9,778 nt of DNA from Agrobacterium fabrum (GTDB lineage Bacteria > Pseudomonadota > Alphaproteobacteria > Rhizobiales > Rhizobiaceae), in the NCBI GenBank assembly GCA_003241215.1, contig QFOL01000139.1, positions 1 to 9,778 on the forward strand. Direction: 5' to 3'. Positions 1 to 8,216 of this stretch are shown piece by piece; the first letter of the stretch is position 1; every line of letters begins with the position of its first letter. The position numbers and the translations under genes are program-made. Below the pieces are notes generated by a model. That model saw only the letters and a program-made list of their open reading frames with translations, had not been told where the DNA came from and did not search any database.

Positions 1-26
1 CCAGCCTGTTGTTCCGGAAAAACTGA
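1..26 (+). CDS. queA: 3' end of probable queA (partial)
   Basis: The 25 bases before the tgt start can be read as the end of a gene that stops with TGA at 24-26. The frame gives the residues SLLFRKN before the stop. QueA (S-adenosylmethionine:tRNA ribosyltransferase-isomerase, a late queuosine pathway step) commonly ends in a YGDASLLF-like tail, and queA directly precedes tgt in many proteobacteria. The TGA overlaps the tgt ATG as TGATG, which suggests translational coupling. Only about eight codons are visible, so the identity rests on this short tail plus gene order. Confidence 0.5.
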
Positions 27-1156
27 TGCACGACAAATTCACCTTCACCCTGAAAGCCACGAGCGGCGGCGCGCGCCTCGGCGAAGTCGCCATGCCGCGC
101 GGCGTCATCCGCACGCCCGCCTTCATGCCGGTCGGCACGGTCGGCACCGTCAAGGCCATGTATCTCGATCAGGTGCGCGAGCTGGGCGCCGATATCATTC
201 TCGGCAATACCTATCACCTGATGCTGCGGCCCGGCCCGGAACGCGTTGCTCGTCTGGGCGGTCTGCATGAGCTGATCCGCTGGCCGCATCCGATCCTCAC
301 CGACAGCGGCGGCTTCCAGGTCATGTCGCTGTCCGGCCTGCGCAAGCTGGACGAGAAGGGCGTGACCTTCAAGAGCCATGTGGACGGCTCGCTGCACCAC
401 ATGTCGCCGGAACGTTCCATCGAAATTCAGGGCATGCTCGATTCCGATATCCAGATGCAGCTCGATGAATGCATCGCGCTGCCGGCCGAGCGCAAGGAAA
501 TCGAGCGCGCCATGGAAATGTCGCTGCGCTGGGCGGAACGCTGCCGCGTCGCCTTCGGCGAACAGCCCGGCAAGGCCATGTTCGGCATCGTGCAGGGTGG
601 CGACCAGCCGGACCTGCGTATCCGTTCCGCAGAGGGCCTCAAGCAGCTTGATCTCAAGGGTTATGCGGTCGGCGGCCTTGCCGTCGGCGAGCCGCAGGAT
701 GTGATGCTCGGCATGCTCGATATCACCCTGCCGGTGCTGCCCACCGAAAAGCCGCGTTACCTGATGGGCGTCGGCACGCCTGACGATATCCTGAAATCGG
801 TGGCGCGCGGCATCGACATGTTCGACTGCGTGATGCCGACCCGTTCCGGCCGTCACGGGCTTGCCTTTACCCGTCGCGGCAAGGTCAATATCCGCAATGC
901 CCGCCATGCCGAGGATATGCGCCCGCTGGACGAGCAGTCCAACTGCCCGGCCTCGCGCGATTATTCCCGCGCCTATCTGCACCATCTCACCCGCGCCAAT
1001 GAGGCGCTGGGCGGCATGCTGCTCTCCTGGCACAATCTTGCCTATTACCAGGAGCTGATGCAGGGTATTCGCAAGTCGATCGAGGAAGGCCGTTTCGCCG
1101 ATTTTTACGCGGAAACCATTGAGATGTGGGCGCGGGGCGATATAGACCCGGTCTGA
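26..1156 (+). CDS. tgt: Queuine/preQ1 tRNA-guanine transglycosylase (Tgt)
   Basis: This enzyme exchanges guanine 34 in the anticodon of Asp, Asn, His and Tyr tRNAs for the queuosine precursor preQ1, in the cytoplasm. The 376-residue protein has normal full length. Visible signatures are the [11 protein letters not shown] block with catalytic Asp93, FGIVQGG at 186-192, the GGLAVGE loop at 216-222, and [14 protein letters not shown], in which Asp267 corresponds to the nucleophile. The C-terminal zinc-site region runs from about 300 to 340. Family members usually have Cys-x-Cys-x-x-Cys plus a later His. Here the aligned positions are Ser305, Cys307, Ser310 and His336, so two cysteines are replaced, while the following SRAYLHHL block is intact. 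The ATG overlaps the probable queA stop, and a GGAAAA purine stretch lies just upstream. pabB follows after 37 bases and may be co-transcribed. Identity is very secure. Confidence 0.97.
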   Translation: MHDKFTFTLKATSGGARLGEVAMPRGVIRTPAFMPVGTVGTVKAMYLDQVRELGADIILGNTYHLMLRPGPERVARLGGLHELIRWPHPILTDSGGFQVMSLSGLRKLDEKGVTFKSHVDGSLHHMSPERSIEIQGMLDSDIQMQLDECIALPAERKEIERAMEMSLRWAERCRVAFGEQPGKAMFGIVQGGDQPDLRIRSAEGLKQLDLKGYAVGGLAVGEPQDVMLGMLDITLPVLPTEKPRYLMGVGTPDDILKSVARGIDMFDCVMPTRSGRHGLAFTRRGKVNIRNARHAEDMRPLDEQSNCPASRDYSRAYLHHLTRANEALGGMLLSWHNLAYYQELMQGIRKSIEEGRFADFYAETIEMWARGDIDPV

Positions 1157-1193
1157 TCCTTCCCGACCCTTTCTCCTGTTTCGGACGCTTTCC

Positions 1194-2351
1194 TTGGCAC
1201 ACGCGCCTTACGTTCTTTTCCGGGATGATTCGACCGGCACGGTGACAGCCTTCACCGAGCCGGAAGAGATCATCGTCGCGGATGAACCGGCGTCGTTTTT
1301 TGCTGCACTGAGGCGCATGGAAGAGCTGCGCCGGGCCGGGAAGTACCTCGCCGGCTATATGTCCTACGAGGCCGGTTTCCTGTTCGAGCCGAAGCTTGCG
1401 CCTTTCGCGGACGAGCCTCGCAACGTGCCGTTTCTCAATTTCGGCGTCTTTTCCGGCCCGCAGCCGGATGAGGGGCGGTTTGCGCGCCCGGCAAATCTGC
1501 CGGATGCGGATACGTTTCTGTCCGATCCCGTGCCCGCATGGACCCTTCAAGACTATTGCCGGCGTTTCGACCGGCTGCATGACCATCTGCGTCGCGGCGA
1601 CTGTTACCAGGGCAATCTGACCATGCCGGTCCATGCCCGCTGGAGCGGCGATCCGCTCACCGCCTTCTGGTCGCTGATCGAACGGCAGCCGGTGAAATAT
1701 GGCGCGCTGGTCGATCTCGGCGGCCCGGTCATCCTGTCACGCTCACCGGAACTGTTCTTCTCGGCTGACGGGGAAGGTTTCATCGAAACCCATCCGATGA
1801 AGGGAACGACGCCGCGCGGGGCCGATGCGGAAGAAGACCGGGCGATCATCGCGGCGATGCTGGCGGATGAAAAGACGCTGGCCGAAAACCGCATGATCGT
1901 CGATCTGCTGCGCAACGATATTTCCCGCATTACCGAAGTCGGCAGCCTTCATGTGCCACGGCTGTTCGATATCGAGACCTATCCGACCGTGCACCAGATG
2001 GTCAGCCACGTCAGGGCCAAGCTTCTGCCTGACATGGCGGTGGAAGACATCTTCGCCGCGCTGTTTCCCTGCGGCTCCGTTACCGGCGCACCGAAAATGT
2101 GGGCGATGAAAATTCTGCGAGAGCTGGAAGCGACGCCACGCGACGCCTATTGTGGCGCAATCGGCTTCATGTCTCCCAATGGTGATATGCGGTTCTCCGT
2201 GGCGATCCGCACGCTCAGCCTGTTTGACGACGGCCGCGCCGTCTTCAATGTCGGCGGCGGTATCGTGTTCGATTCCGTTGCCGAGGCGGAATATGATGAG
2301 TGTCTGCTGAAATCGAAATTCGCGGTGGGGGACAGGTTGCTTCGGGGTTAG
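1194..2351 (+). CDS. pabB: Aminodeoxychorismate synthase component I (PabB)
   Basis: PabB converts chorismate, with ammonia from a glutaminase partner (PabA), to 4-amino-4-deoxychorismate for p-aminobenzoate and folate synthesis. The 385-residue protein has the chorismate-binding fold: GDCYQGNLT at 135-143, SRSPELFF at 182-189, HPMKGTTPRG at 200-209, ENRMIVDLLRND at 231-242, FPCGSVTGAPK at 291-301 and the C-terminal FNVGGGIVFDS block. Lys203 within MKGT is the residue that separates PabB from anthranilate and isochorismate synthases, which have Ala there, so PabB is preferred over TrpE. The start is a TTG at 1194. The frame is closed by a stop at 1155-1157, and the next in-frame ATG would remove about 40 residues of the expected N-terminal domain. 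No clear Shine-Dalgarno site precedes the TTG, which may mean weak or coupled translation after tgt. No pabA or pabC is visible nearby. Confidence 0.93.
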   Translation: MAHAPYVLFRDDSTGTVTAFTEPEEIIVADEPASFFAALRRMEELRRAGKYLAGYMSYEAGFLFEPKLAPFADEPRNVPFLNFGVFSGPQPDEGRFARPANLPDADTFLSDPVPAWTLQDYCRRFDRLHDHLRRGDCYQGNLTMPVHARWSGDPLTAFWSLIERQPVKYGALVDLGGPVILSRSPELFFSADGEGFIETHPMKGTTPRGADAEEDRAIIAAMLADEKTLAENRMIVDLLRNDISRITEVGSLHVPRLFDIETYPTVHQMVSHVRAKLLPDMAVEDIFAALFPCGSVTGAPKMWAMKILRELEATPRDAYCGAIGFMSPNGDMRFSVAIRTLSLFDDGRAVFNVGGGIVFDSVAEAEYDECLLKSKFAVGDRLLRG

Positions 2352-2354
2352 TCG

Positions 2355-2393
2355 CCTCCCTCATTCCTGTGCCTGTCACAGGAATGAGGGAGG
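2355..2393. terminator. Perfect 17-bp-arm palindrome between convergent genes; likely bidirectional terminator and dispersed repeat
   Basis: The left arm at 2355-2371 (CCTCCCTCATTCCTGTG) and right arm at 2377-2393 (CACAGGAATGAGGGAGG) are exact reverse complements around a 5-base loop. The hairpin starts three bases after the pabB stop, with the opposing decarboxylase ending about 77 bases further on. This is where a transcription stop serving both units would lie. No T-run follows on either strand, so it is not a textbook intrinsic terminator. From memory, the core ATTCCTGTG...CACAGGAAT resembles a palindrome scattered through Agrobacterium and Rhizobium intergenic regions. That link was not checked by search. 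Confidence 0.7.
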
Positions 2394-2470
2394 TTGGACG
2401 AAGCTCCGGGGTAAGCAGCCAAATGTGTGCCCTTAGGAAAGCCGGCTACGGTTTTCGCTGCCAAACGTCG

Positions 2471-3748
2471 TCAGCGCCCGATGACCTCGAACGCCCCATC
2501 CTCCACCAGCACTTCCTTCGCCGCCGCATGGCTGAGAAAACCCGCAGGGCTGGCGCTGGCGCCATAGGCGCCCGATTGCAGGATGGCGAGGAGATCGCCG
2601 GCCTTGAGTTTCGGCAGCGCCGCATTGCGGGCGAGCGTATCGAGTGGCGTGCAGAGCGGGCCGACGATGGTTGCCGTCTCCTGATGCTCCGCCTGCATCA
2701 TGGCAGGTGCGACGATGGGGTAATTGCGCTTGACGATCTGGCCGAGATTGCCCGAGGCGGCGAGATGGTGGTGCATGCCGCCATCCGTCACCACGAAGGT
2801 GGTACCGCGCGAGGTCTTTACCGAATTCACCTCCGTCACATAGAGGCCGCCGGGACCGGCGAGGAAACGGCCGGGTTCGACGATGACATGGGCGTCAGCT
2901 ATCAGCGGATGCGCCTTCACAAGCGCCTTGAGGTCGGCAATGGCGGCGCTGACTTTTTCAAGGTCGAGCGGCGTTTCGCCTGCGAAATAAGGAATGCCGA
3001 GACCGCCGCCGAGATCGATGGTTTCGAGCGGCCTGCCGAGCATCTCGGCCATGCGCGCGGCAAGGGAAATGCCGTGTCTCCACTGGGAGACAAGCATCTC
3101 GGCATCGAGGATCTGCGTGCCGCCGTAAATGTGGACGCCGACGAGATCGATATGGCGGGCATCCCTGAAGAGCGGCAGGACGTTTTCCAGCTCTTCCTCA
3201 TCGAAACCGAAGGCCGTGGCCTTGCCGCCCATGCGCATGGCGCCCGCCTGCGCATCCGGCACCGGATTGATGCGGATCGAAGCCTTGACCGGCCTGCCGA
3301 CTGCCTCGATGCGGTCGATTTCCTCGGCGCTTTCGATGTGGATTTCGCCGATGCCGCCCTCGATCACTTCGCGCAGTTCGGCCATGCCCTTGCCGGGGCC
3401 GGCGAAGATGATGTTGCCAGGTGCGACACCCGCCTTGAGGGCGGCGCGATATTCGCCGACGGAGGCAATTTCCGCACCGGCGCCTTCCTGCCGGAAAAGC
3501 GAGACGATGGCGGGCAGGGGATTGGCCTTCACCGAATAATAGATGTCGGCAAAACCGGCGAGCGTCGCTTCGAGATCACGATAGGCGCGGCGCATGGCGC
3601 TGGCATCGTAGATGAAGCACGGCGTTCCGGTTTCGGCGACGATATCGCGCACGGGAAGTCCGCCGATCACCAGATCGTTTCCGCGGATATCGAATTGCCC
3701 TGCCGCAAAGGCCGGGCCGTGGCTCTGGGGTTTATCCGTTGGCGCCAT
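2471..3748 (-). CDS. PLP-dependent fold-III decarboxylase, exosortase A-associated type
   Basis: This is an alanine-racemase-fold (group IV) decarboxylase related to diaminopimelate and ornithine decarboxylases. From the ATG at 3748 it has 425 residues. Visible elements are the PLP lysine Lys74 in YYSVKANP, GVHIYGG with His206, the phosphate-binding GGG at 247-249, EPGR at 291-294, the GPLC motif with Cys366 at the dimer active site, and QSGAYG with Tyr395. The GPLCTPLD and QSGAYG...FLSHAA spacing resembles the family named exosortase A system-associated PLP decarboxylase more than LysA. The substrate cannot be read from sequence. A longer reading from 3793 is open, but the 3748 ATG is preferred because it overlaps the ligase gene by only 17 bases and no homologous residues are expected before it. 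It is the last gene of the four-gene minus-strand unit. Confidence 0.88.
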   Translation of the reverse strand: MAPTDKPQSHGPAFAAGQFDIRGNDLVIGGLPVRDIVAETGTPCFIYDASAMRRAYRDLEATLAGFADIYYSVKANPLPAIVSLFRQEGAGAEIASVGEYRAALKAGVAPGNIIFAGPGKGMAELREVIEGGIGEIHIESAEEIDRIEAVGRPVKASIRINPVPDAQAGAMRMGGKATAFGFDEEELENVLPLFRDARHIDLVGVHIYGGTQILDAEMLVSQWRHGISLAARMAEMLGRPLETIDLGGGLGIPYFAGETPLDLEKVSAAIADLKALVKAHPLIADAHVIVEPGRFLAGPGGLYVTEVNSVKTSRGTTFVVTDGGMHHHLAASGNLGQIVKRNYPIVAPAMMQAEHQETATIVGPLCTPLDTLARNAALPKLKAGDLLAILQSGAYGASASPAGFLSHAAAKEVLVEDGAFEVIGR

Positions 3749-5264
3749 TGTCCGTCCGTTCGCGCACCAGCGCGCGGTAATCGACCTTGCCATTCGCCGT
3801 TACCGGCAGTCGCTCGACCAGTTCGATGGCGCGGGGGATCATGAAGGGGGCGAGCATTTCGGCAGCCTTCTTCAGCGCGGCAGAAACATCGATATTCTCA
3901 TTGGCCGAGGTTGCCACCGCATGGACCTTTTCGCCGGCAAACGGGTCCGGCAGGCCGATGACGGCCACCTGCTGGAAAAGCCCCGTCGACATCAGGCTTT
4001 CCTCGACCTCGGTCGGGCTGATGCGATAGCCCGACGATTTGATCATCGCATCGTTGCGGGCAACGAAGCTGAAGAAACCATCCTCGTCCTCCACGGCCAG
4101 ATCGCCGGAATAACACACGGTTTCGCCGCCCAGCGTCGCCGGAATGAAGGGGTGGGGACGCAGCACCTTTGCCGTGTCTTCCGGCCGGTTCCAGTAACCC
4201 AGCGAGACGGTCGGGCCGCGATGGACGAGAATGCCGGGTTCACCCGGTTTTGCCCTCTGTCCCTCGGCGGTGACGATGAAGATTTCGCATTCGGGAATGG
4301 CCTTGCCGATGGAGGTCGGGCGGCGGTCGATTTCATCGGGCGGCAGGAAGGTGGAGCGAAAGGCTTCGGTGAGGCCGTACATCAGGTAGATTTTTGTATC
4401 CGGCAGCTTCTCGCGCAGCGCTTTTACGGTTTCCTGCGGCACGCGTCCGCCGGAATTGGTGATGTAGCGCAGATGCGGCAACGGCGTTTTTGCAAGCGAC
4501 GGGGCCGCTTTCGTGAGGATCGCCCAGATCGTCGGCACGCCGGCGAGACCCGTGATGGCATGGTCGCGCAGGTCGCGGACGATCTCGTCGCCCAGCCGGA
4601 AAGTGGAGATAACAGTGGTTGCGCCCTGTTCCACCGCCGTCAGCAGCTGGTTCAGGCCATAATCGAAACTGAAGGGCAGGAGAGAGAGAATACGGTCTTT
4701 TCCGGTAATCTCCAGATAGGTCCGCACGATGCGCGCGCCCGCCAGAAGATTGCGGTGCGACAGCATCACGCCCTTGGGTGAGCCGGTGGAGCCCGATGTA
4801 TAGAGGATCGCCGCGAGGTCTTCGCCGATTGCCGCCGAGGGGCGGGCGGGTGCGCCGACACGGATTTCGATCTCTTCCGTTAGCAGCACCGTGACATCCG
4901 GAAGGCCTTCCAGCGCCGCTTTCAGCTCATCGATCATCGCGGTGTTGCTGATGACGACCTTCGCGCCGCAATCCCTGACGATATGGCGGATCTGCTGCGC
5001 TTTCAGCAGCGCATTGACCGGCACAAAGACGCCGGATGCCATGCTCACGCCGAAGATCGACCAGCATTCCTCGATGCCGCGCGGCAGATGGATGACGACG
5101 CGGTCTCCCCGCTCTACTCCGGCTTCCTGCAATGCCGCCGCGCAATTCGCCGTCGCCTGCGCGAATTCGCGATAATTCAGCGATCGGTCCTTGTGGACGA
5201 GGGCCTGATCGTCGCTCGCCGCGCGGGCGGCAAGAAGATGGTGCAGCAGAAAATGGGGTGTCAT
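3732..5264 (-). CDS. AMP-forming acyl/aminoacyl ligase (ANL superfamily), exosortase A-associated type
   Basis: This protein probably activates a carboxylic or amino acid as an acyl-adenylate and loads it onto a thiol carrier, most likely the adjacent acyl carrier protein. It has 510 residues, normal for a stand-alone ligase. The ATP-binding loop YTSGSTGSPKG is at 155-165, FSFDYGLNQLL at 198-208, YGLTEAF at 296-302, YSGDLA with Asp388, the hinge Arg403 in VARNDAMIKSSGYRISP, and the catalytic C-terminal Lys493 in ANGKVDYRAL. All core residues are present, so the enzyme should be active. The start overlaps the carrier-protein stop as ATGA, preceded by a good GGAGGAA ribosome site, and the end overlaps the decarboxylase start. 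It resembles the acyl-CoA ligase family named for exosortase A clusters, and also amino-acid adenylating enzymes of the DltA kind. The substrate is unknown. Confidence 0.92.
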   Translation of the reverse strand: MTPHFLLHHLLAARAASDDQALVHKDRSLNYREFAQATANCAAALQEAGVERGDRVVIHLPRGIEECWSIFGVSMASGVFVPVNALLKAQQIRHIVRDCGAKVVISNTAMIDELKAALEGLPDVTVLLTEEIEIRVGAPARPSAAIGEDLAAILYTSGSTGSPKGVMLSHRNLLAGARIVRTYLEITGKDRILSLLPFSFDYGLNQLLTAVEQGATTVISTFRLGDEIVRDLRDHAITGLAGVPTIWAILTKAAPSLAKTPLPHLRYITNSGGRVPQETVKALREKLPDTKIYLMYGLTEAFRSTFLPPDEIDRRPTSIGKAIPECEIFIVTAEGQRAKPGEPGILVHRGPTVSLGYWNRPEDTAKVLRPHPFIPATLGGETVCYSGDLAVEDEDGFFSFVARNDAMIKSSGYRISPTEVEESLMSTGLFQQVAVIGLPDPFAGEKVHAVATSANENIDVSAALKKAAEMLAPFMIPRAIELVERLPVTANGKVDYRALVRERTDNGANG

Positions 5265-5524
5265 TTCCTCCGTTCCCTGAGGACGAAGGTGATGAGATCG
5301 GCCGGCGTGCCGAGATTTTCCGGCGTGAAATGTTCGTCATCGAGCATGATGCCGAAACCTTCGCCGAGGAAGATCATCAATTCGAGGAAACCGAGCGAAT
5401 CGATCACGCCGCCTTCGAGAAGCAGCGTATCGGCGGAAAAGGGGGCATAGGCGGGAAACCGGTTCGAGAGATAGGAATAGATCGTATCGGCAACGTCGAT
5501 TTCGTTCTTTTTCGCTGCAATCAT
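5261..5524 (-). CDS. Acyl carrier protein
   Basis: This small 87-residue protein has the acyl-carrier fold signature GGVIDSLGFLEL. Ser43 in the DSLG motif is the expected 4'-phosphopantetheine attachment site, followed by the acidic helix II and the PENLGTPADLI segment that begins helix III. It would carry the substrate activated by the downstream ligase as a thioester. The sequence differs from the housekeeping fatty-acid AcpP, whose motif is usually GADSLD, so this is a dedicated carrier. The ATG at 5524 is preceded by GGAGAA, and the stop shares bases with the ligase ATG, indicating coupled synthesis. A phosphopantetheinyl transferase is not visible in the window. It lies 105 bases downstream of the acyltransferase gene. 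Confidence 0.92.
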   Translation of the reverse strand: MIAAKKNEIDVADTIYSYLSNRFPAYAPFSADTLLLEGGVIDSLGFLELMIFLGEGFGIMLDDEHFTPENLGTPADLITFVLRERRK

Positions 5525-5629
5525 GCTTGTTCTCCGATTTCCCTCGTGTTTCCCATAAGACCGTCCGGATTGGCGCCTTGTCTTTAACGGCCAAGCTTCC
5601 GTCGGTTAGCACAAGGTTCACTAAAATAC

Positions 5630-6514
5630 CTACGGTGGCAATAAAACCAACTCTGAGTATGCTTCGTTAATAAATCGTGGGTTCCATGCGCCTTTTACTT
5701 GTATTGGTGCAGATTTATGTGCTGCAAACCCGCCGATCTCTCGCTCTGCGCCAAGTGCAGCCATGGTCAGGGCAAGCCGGCCTTGGCGAAGAAGGTGACG
5801 GGCAATTGCGGATAGGTGCCTTTGCGCGACACTCCGGTCGTCGCAATGGATGAGGCGCGCCGACGGCAGTCTTTTGGTCGTGGTTTTCAGGAAGACCAGC
5901 GGGTAGTGCCGGTTCTCCGCCTCCATCACGGCCACGATGCAGCCGAGCCGGGCATGATCTTCCAGCATCTCGCGCGTGTCGGCGGCGATTGTTTCCGGGT
6001 TTATTTCGGCAAGCGGGCGGAGCCGCGCGCTTGCCGGGCGAAGCGCTGCAAAGGGCAGCGGATAAAAAAGCGTGCAGTCGGTCACCGTCGCAAAGCCCAG
6101 CCTCTCATTCAACTTGCAGGCTTCGGGAGAGGGGGTGAGATCGGTGAAGATTTCGTCGTCGCCGGATGAGGCCATCTGCAGCATGCGCGGTGCGAACCAG
6201 CGACAGGAGGGCTCGACATACCAGCTCGACAGATTGACGACGATCCTGCCCGTGCCGGGCAGGCGGCTTCTGAGCGTCAGCAGCACGCCTGCGGCATCGT
6301 CGCCCTTCATCAGCAGTTGTCCGATCGGCCCCAGTTCGTGCCGCGCGTGATGTTCGCTGACGAGCGACAAACCGCGAGACCAGAAGGCCTCGCTCTTTTC
6401 CGGGAAACCTTTCGCCAAAAGGGCAACAGCGGCGACGCGGTTTCCGTTGTCGATCGGTACGATTTTCAGTGTCGCTCTCCGCTGGCTGGCGTCGTTTCTG
6501 CCGGGGAGGGACAT
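5630..6514 (-). CDS. GNAT-like acyltransferase, possibly tandem-domain
   Basis: The 294-residue soluble protein has features of the GNAT acyltransferase fold in its first half: an N-terminal beta strand TLKIVPID at 15-22, the central LSSWYVEPSCRWFAPRML at 95-111, and the strand and helix FTDLTPSPEACKLNERLGF at 123-141. The usual acetyl-CoA loop (Q/R-x-x-G-x-G/A) is not evident at 103-109, so the donor may be something other than acetyl-CoA, for example an acyl-carrier thioester. Residues 160-294 form a second alpha/beta region (VAVMEAE, YPLVFLK, PSARLIHCDD) that may be a degenerate second GNAT domain. The gene is first in the minus-strand unit that includes the carrier protein, ligase and decarboxylase. 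GGAG precedes the ATG at 6514. The exact acceptor is unknown, and the family assignment is moderately sure. Confidence 0.68.
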   Translation of the reverse strand: MSLPGRNDASQRRATLKIVPIDNGNRVAAVALLAKGFPEKSEAFWSRGLSLVSEHHARHELGPIGQLLMKGDDAAGVLLTLRSRLPGTGRIVVNLSSWYVEPSCRWFAPRMLQMASSGDDEIFTDLTPSPEACKLNERLGFATVTDCTLFYPLPFAALRPASARLRPLAEINPETIAADTREMLEDHARLGCIVAVMEAENRHYPLVFLKTTTKRLPSARLIHCDDRSVAQRHLSAIARHLLRQGRLALTMAALGAEREIGGFAAHKSAPIQVKGAWNPRFINEAYSELVLLPP

Positions 6515-6544
6515 TCAACTCCACCGCGTAGTATTGGCTTACGC

Positions 6545-6573
6545 CGATAGATTTACCGTCCCGTTAATCGCAA
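6545..6573 (-). promoter_or_regulatory. Candidate sigma-70 promoter of the acyltransferase-carrier operon
   Basis: On the minus strand a TTGCGA (plus 6568-6573) and a CTATCG (plus 6545-6550) are separated by 17 bases. They resemble the rhizobial CTTGAC and CTATAT promoter elements at four of six positions each. Transcription would begin about 25 bases before the ATG at 6514. The site lies between the probable formaldehyde dehydrogenase terminator and the operon, which is where an independent promoter is expected. This is a visual match only. Confidence 0.3.
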
Positions 6574-6609
6574 TGGCTGCAGGAGGTTGGCGGCGATCAC
6601 ATTTGCATG

Positions 6610-6644
6610 AAAGGCGGACGCGCCCGCTTATGCGCGCCTCCGCC
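6610..6644 (-). terminator. Candidate intrinsic terminator after the formaldehyde dehydrogenase gene
   Basis: On the minus strand, GGCGGA and TCCGCC (plus 6639-6644 and 6613-6618), together with CGCGC and GCGCG (plus 6632-6636 and 6619-6623), form an 11-bp GC-rich stem with a two-base bulge and an 8-base loop. TTT follows at plus 6612-6610. It lies 16 bases past the dehydrogenase stop codon. The T-run is short, so termination strength is uncertain. Confidence 0.5.
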
Positions 6645-6659
6645 TCCATGTTTATCCGA

Positions 6660-7787
<1,128 letters not shown>

Positions 7788-7972
7788 ATCTTATCTCCTG
7801 GCATTGTCTTGTGATTGAACAGGGCTTGTTTTGCCCGAGCTTGGCTGGAGGGACAAGGGGCAAAGCCCGGTTTGTGTTTTCAGGGAAAGCCGTGGCTGCA
7901 AATCCCACGCTTCGATTGCTCGGCCAGATGCTCTGATGTCAATCCTCTAATTTACTTATTGATAAACTAAGC

Positions 7973-7991
7973 ATATGAATTTGCTTCATAT
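7973..7991. repeat. 7-bp inverted repeat, possible operator
   Basis: ATATGAA at 7973-7979 and TTCATAT at 7985-7991 are exact reverse complements with a 5-base spacer, inside the AT-rich part of the divergent intergenic region. The size and spacing suit a dimeric transcription factor. It lies just upstream of the best plus-strand promoter candidate. A run of five T follows directly, so a weak hairpin is the alternative. No particular regulator is recognised. Confidence 0.35.
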
Positions 7992-8004
7992 TTTTGATGT
8001 CCGG

Positions 8005-8034
8005 TTGAGCTTTGCTTTACGGTTTCCGTGTTAT
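8005..8034 (+). promoter_or_regulatory. Candidate promoter for the tadG-like gene
   Basis: TTGAGC at 8005-8010 and TGTTAT at 8029-8034 are separated by 18 bases, each matching the sigma-70 consensus at four of six positions. It would give a leader of roughly 175 bases before the ATG at 8217. This is a weak visual match. Confidence 0.25.
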
Positions 8035-8115
8035 TTGACCCCTGCATTTTTAGTGGTCAGGCGAAGTTGCCCGAAAAGCGGCCCCGCCGGCGATCAACGA
8101 GCAATTTTCAAGCGA

Positions 8116-8137
8116 CCGGCGACAGCCGGGTATTTTT
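8116..8137 (+). terminator. Small GC hairpin followed by a T-run in the tadG-like leader
   Basis: CCGGC at 8116-8120 pairs with GCCGG at 8125-8129 around GACA, and TATTTTT follows at 8131-8137. The form is like a short intrinsic terminator placed about 80 bases before the tadG-like start. It could be an attenuator or the end of a short transcript. The stem is only five pairs, so it may be chance. Confidence 0.25.
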
Positions 8138-8216
8138 AGCGTCGCATAAAGCCATGTCCGCCGCTTTTCACAGCGCGTCTTTCCCGTGGCGACGAGCGAC
8201 ATGAGACGGTGTTTTG

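Larger units (their letters stand above)
7788..8216. other. Intergenic region between divergent frmA and tadG-like genes (429 bases)
   Basis: No convincing protein gene is present. The first 110 bases next to frmA are mixed composition and should hold its promoter. A weak TTGTCC/CAAAAC pair with 17-base spacing lies at 7828-7856 on the minus strand. From about 7930 to 8050 the sequence becomes AT-rich and contains a 7-bp inverted repeat and a possible plus-strand promoter. From 8050 to 8216 it holds a GC-rich leader with a small hairpin followed by a T-run. No tRNA or known riboswitch was recognised. Confidence 0.6.

Noticed and set aside
987..1634. A 215-codon minus-strand open frame across the tgt-pabB junction
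   Set aside because: It overlaps two well-supported genes on the other strand and has no motif.
3749..3793. Upstream start extension of the decarboxylase
   Set aside because: The frame is open, but the added 15 residues overlap the ligase more deeply and look like antisense-type noise. The ATG at 3748 fits the operon spacing better.
2300..3844. A 514-codon open frame on the plus strand
   Set aside because: It lies antisense to the decarboxylase, whose catalytic motifs are all present. Its product is Arg/Gly/Asp-rich with no recognised domain. High-GC third-position bias commonly produces such antisense frames.
3612..4781. A 389-codon plus-strand open frame
   Set aside because: It is antisense to the ligase, which has a complete set of ANL motifs. 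No ribosome site or recognisable motif supports the antisense reading.
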